Assembly (NCBI RefSeq): GCF_029836165.1
Contig: NZ_JAOEBG010000005.1
Coordinates: 62,001-126,000, forward strand
Source of the DNA: Pseudomonas sp. GD04091
Lineage (GTDB): Bacteria; Pseudomonadota; Gammaproteobacteria; Pseudomonadales; Pseudomonadaceae
Direction of reading: 5' to 3'
Length of the DNA: 64,000 bases
Made by a program: the position numbers and the translations under genes. This document shows positions 62,998 to 64,000 of this stretch, piece by piece. The notes beneath the pieces are model-generated. The model ran no database searches and was not told where the DNA came from. It worked only from the letters and a program-made list of their open reading frames with translations. Within the stretch, counting starts at the first letter, position 1; each line of letters starts with the position of its first letter.

Positions 62998-63540
62998 ATG
63001 CGCCGCCTCGACCTGGAATTCCAGCCCCGGCGCAGCGGCCCGCTGGCCTGGGCCCTGCTGACGGTGGCCGCTGCCGTGCTGGCGCTGCTGGTGCTGGTCC
63101 AGCAGCGGCTGGTCGGCGAACAGGTGGCGCTGGAGGGGCGGGTGCACCAGCTCGAACTCAAGCTCGGCCGCCGCCCGGCGAGCGCCGCTGTGCCAAGCGG
63201 CACGGTGGTTCGCGAGCAGGCCGAGCGCCTGGCGCAGATGCGCAGTGTCTCGCAGCAGTTGCAGCGGCCCTGGCAGCAGCTGTTCGCCATGCTCGAAGCG
63301 ATGCCCCAGGAAGATGTCGCGCTGCTCAGCCTCACCCCTGATGCGCGCAAGGGCCAGGTCCGCATCAGCGCCGAGGCGCGCAACCTCGAAGCGATGCTGC
63401 AGTACCACCAGCGCCTGGAGCGCAGCGAGGCGCTGTCGGATGTGTCGCTGCTCAACCACGAAGTGATGAGCGGGCAACCCGAGCATCCAGTGCGCTTCAA
63501 CCTCACCGCCACCTGGGAGACCGGCCATGCGCGTCCCTAG
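62998..63540 (+). CDS. PilN/GspL-C-like inner-membrane protein
   Basis: A 180-aa bitopic protein with one N-terminal helix (LAWALLTVAAAVLALLVLVQ) followed by a coiled coil and a small ferredoxin-like domain (MPQEDVALLSLTPDARKGQV, EARNLEAMLQYHQRLERSEA). This matches PilN (Fimbrial assembly, PF05137-like). Starts one base after the previous stop; its last 15 bp overlap the PilO-like gene. Confidence 0.75.
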   Translation: MRRLDLEFQPRRSGPLAWALLTVAAAVLALLVLVQQRLVGEQVALEGRVHQLELKLGRRPASAAVPSGTVVREQAERLAQMRSVSQQLQRPWQQLFAMLEAMPQEDVALLSLTPDARKGQVRISAEARNLEAMLQYHQRLERSEALSDVSLLNHEVMSGQPEHPVRFNLTATWETGHARP

Positions 63541-64000
63541 CCTGATCGTTCACGAAGCGGCCCGGCGCCTGGGCCGGGCAGGGCAGGCCGCCGTGCTGGT
63601 CGGCAGCCTCGCGCTGGCCGTTGCCGTGACCCTCGTGCTGCCGCAGTGGCAGGCCGTGCGCGAGCTGCGTGCCAGCGAGGCCGATGCCCGTGCCCAGGTG
63701 CAGCGCCTGGCGCGGGGCGAGCTGAAGGTGCAGGCCAGGCCCGAGCAACAGGTGCTGGACGATTTGCGTCGACAACTGCCGGGCCAGCCCCAGGCCAGCG
63801 AGCTGATCGAGCGCCTGTACCAGCTGGCCAGCGCCGAGCGCATCAGCCTGGCGCGTGGCGAGTATGCCCTGGGCGTGGACCCGAAGACCCAGCTGGCGCG
63901 CTACCAGATCGTCCTGCCGGTGCGGGGCAGCTACCCGCAGATCCGCGGCTTTCTCAAGGCACTGCCCGGTCAGCTTCCGGCACTGGTGCTGGAGGACCTG
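63526..64000 (+). CDS. PilO/GspM-like inner-membrane protein (partial, runs off the window)
   Basis: The first 158 residues are visible: one helix (AAVLVGSLALAVAVTLVLPQ), a coiled coil, then a ferredoxin-like start (LASAERISLARGEYALGVDP, RYQIVLPVRGSYPQIRGFLK), as in PilO/GspM. The end lies beyond base 64000. It follows the PilN-like gene with a 15-bp overlap. Confidence 0.72.

Overview
The window is high-GC, densely packed DNA from a fluorescent Pseudomonas, most likely of the P. putida group. This rests on gene content (fapABCDEF amyloid operon, CbtAB/CobE/CobM cluster, FecI/FecR/TonB triad, MofA/McoA-type multicopper oxidase, REP palindromes), not on a database search. About 80 features are supported; no rRNA, tRNA or CRISPR array was seen.

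1-9.4 kb: cobalamin synthesis. Two cobalamin riboswitches lie back to back. The leftward one leads cbtB-cbtA-cobE-cobM (cobalt uptake and corrin ring modification). The rightward one leads cobW-cobN-chlI/chlD (cobalt insertion). The chlI/chlD junction carries a complete -1 programmed frameshift cassette: SD-like GAGGTG, slippery A AAA AAG, a 6-nt spacer and a stem-loop. One gene can therefore yield both the small (I) and medium (ID) chelatase subunits.

9.4-19.2 kb: a small conserved protein, a VpsR-like sigma-54 activator, an LTA-synthase-type phosphoglycerol transferase cut by an in-frame amber codon, and the leftward functional amyloid operon fapABCDEF with a good sigma-54 promoter.

19.2-29.8 kb: housekeeping and accessory genes: NadR-like kinase with PnuC, a Cache-type chemoreceptor, UppP, LysR with AzoR, a hydrolase, an MFS exporter and ABC-F YbiT.

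29.8-33.0 kb: a small island with a broken tyrosine integrase and several small exported or membrane proteins of unknown function. 33.1-37.1 kb: a Fur-boxed ECF sigma / FecR / TonB siderophore receptor system. 37.2-47.3 kb: mixed single genes (GNAT, Ogt, phosphoesterase, LysE, lipid desaturase, AraC, MHS transporter, glyoxalase and others).

47.4-64.0 kb: the most striking region. A 1949-aa MofA/McoA-type multicopper oxidase (putative Mn(II) oxidase) is followed by a beta-propeller protein, two SCO-type copper chaperones, an unusual cytochrome c / periplasmic-binding-protein fusion and a SurA-like chaperone. A stand-alone receiver protein and the start of a type II secretion cluster (GspE plus PilM/N/O-like proteins) come next. 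Three sigma-54 promoters (47525, 54070, 59848) each have CCCC-N6-GGGG dyads 60-90 bp upstream. This points to one NtrC-family activator driving the oxidase, its maturation factors and its secretion machine as one regulon. The window ends inside the PilO-like gene.
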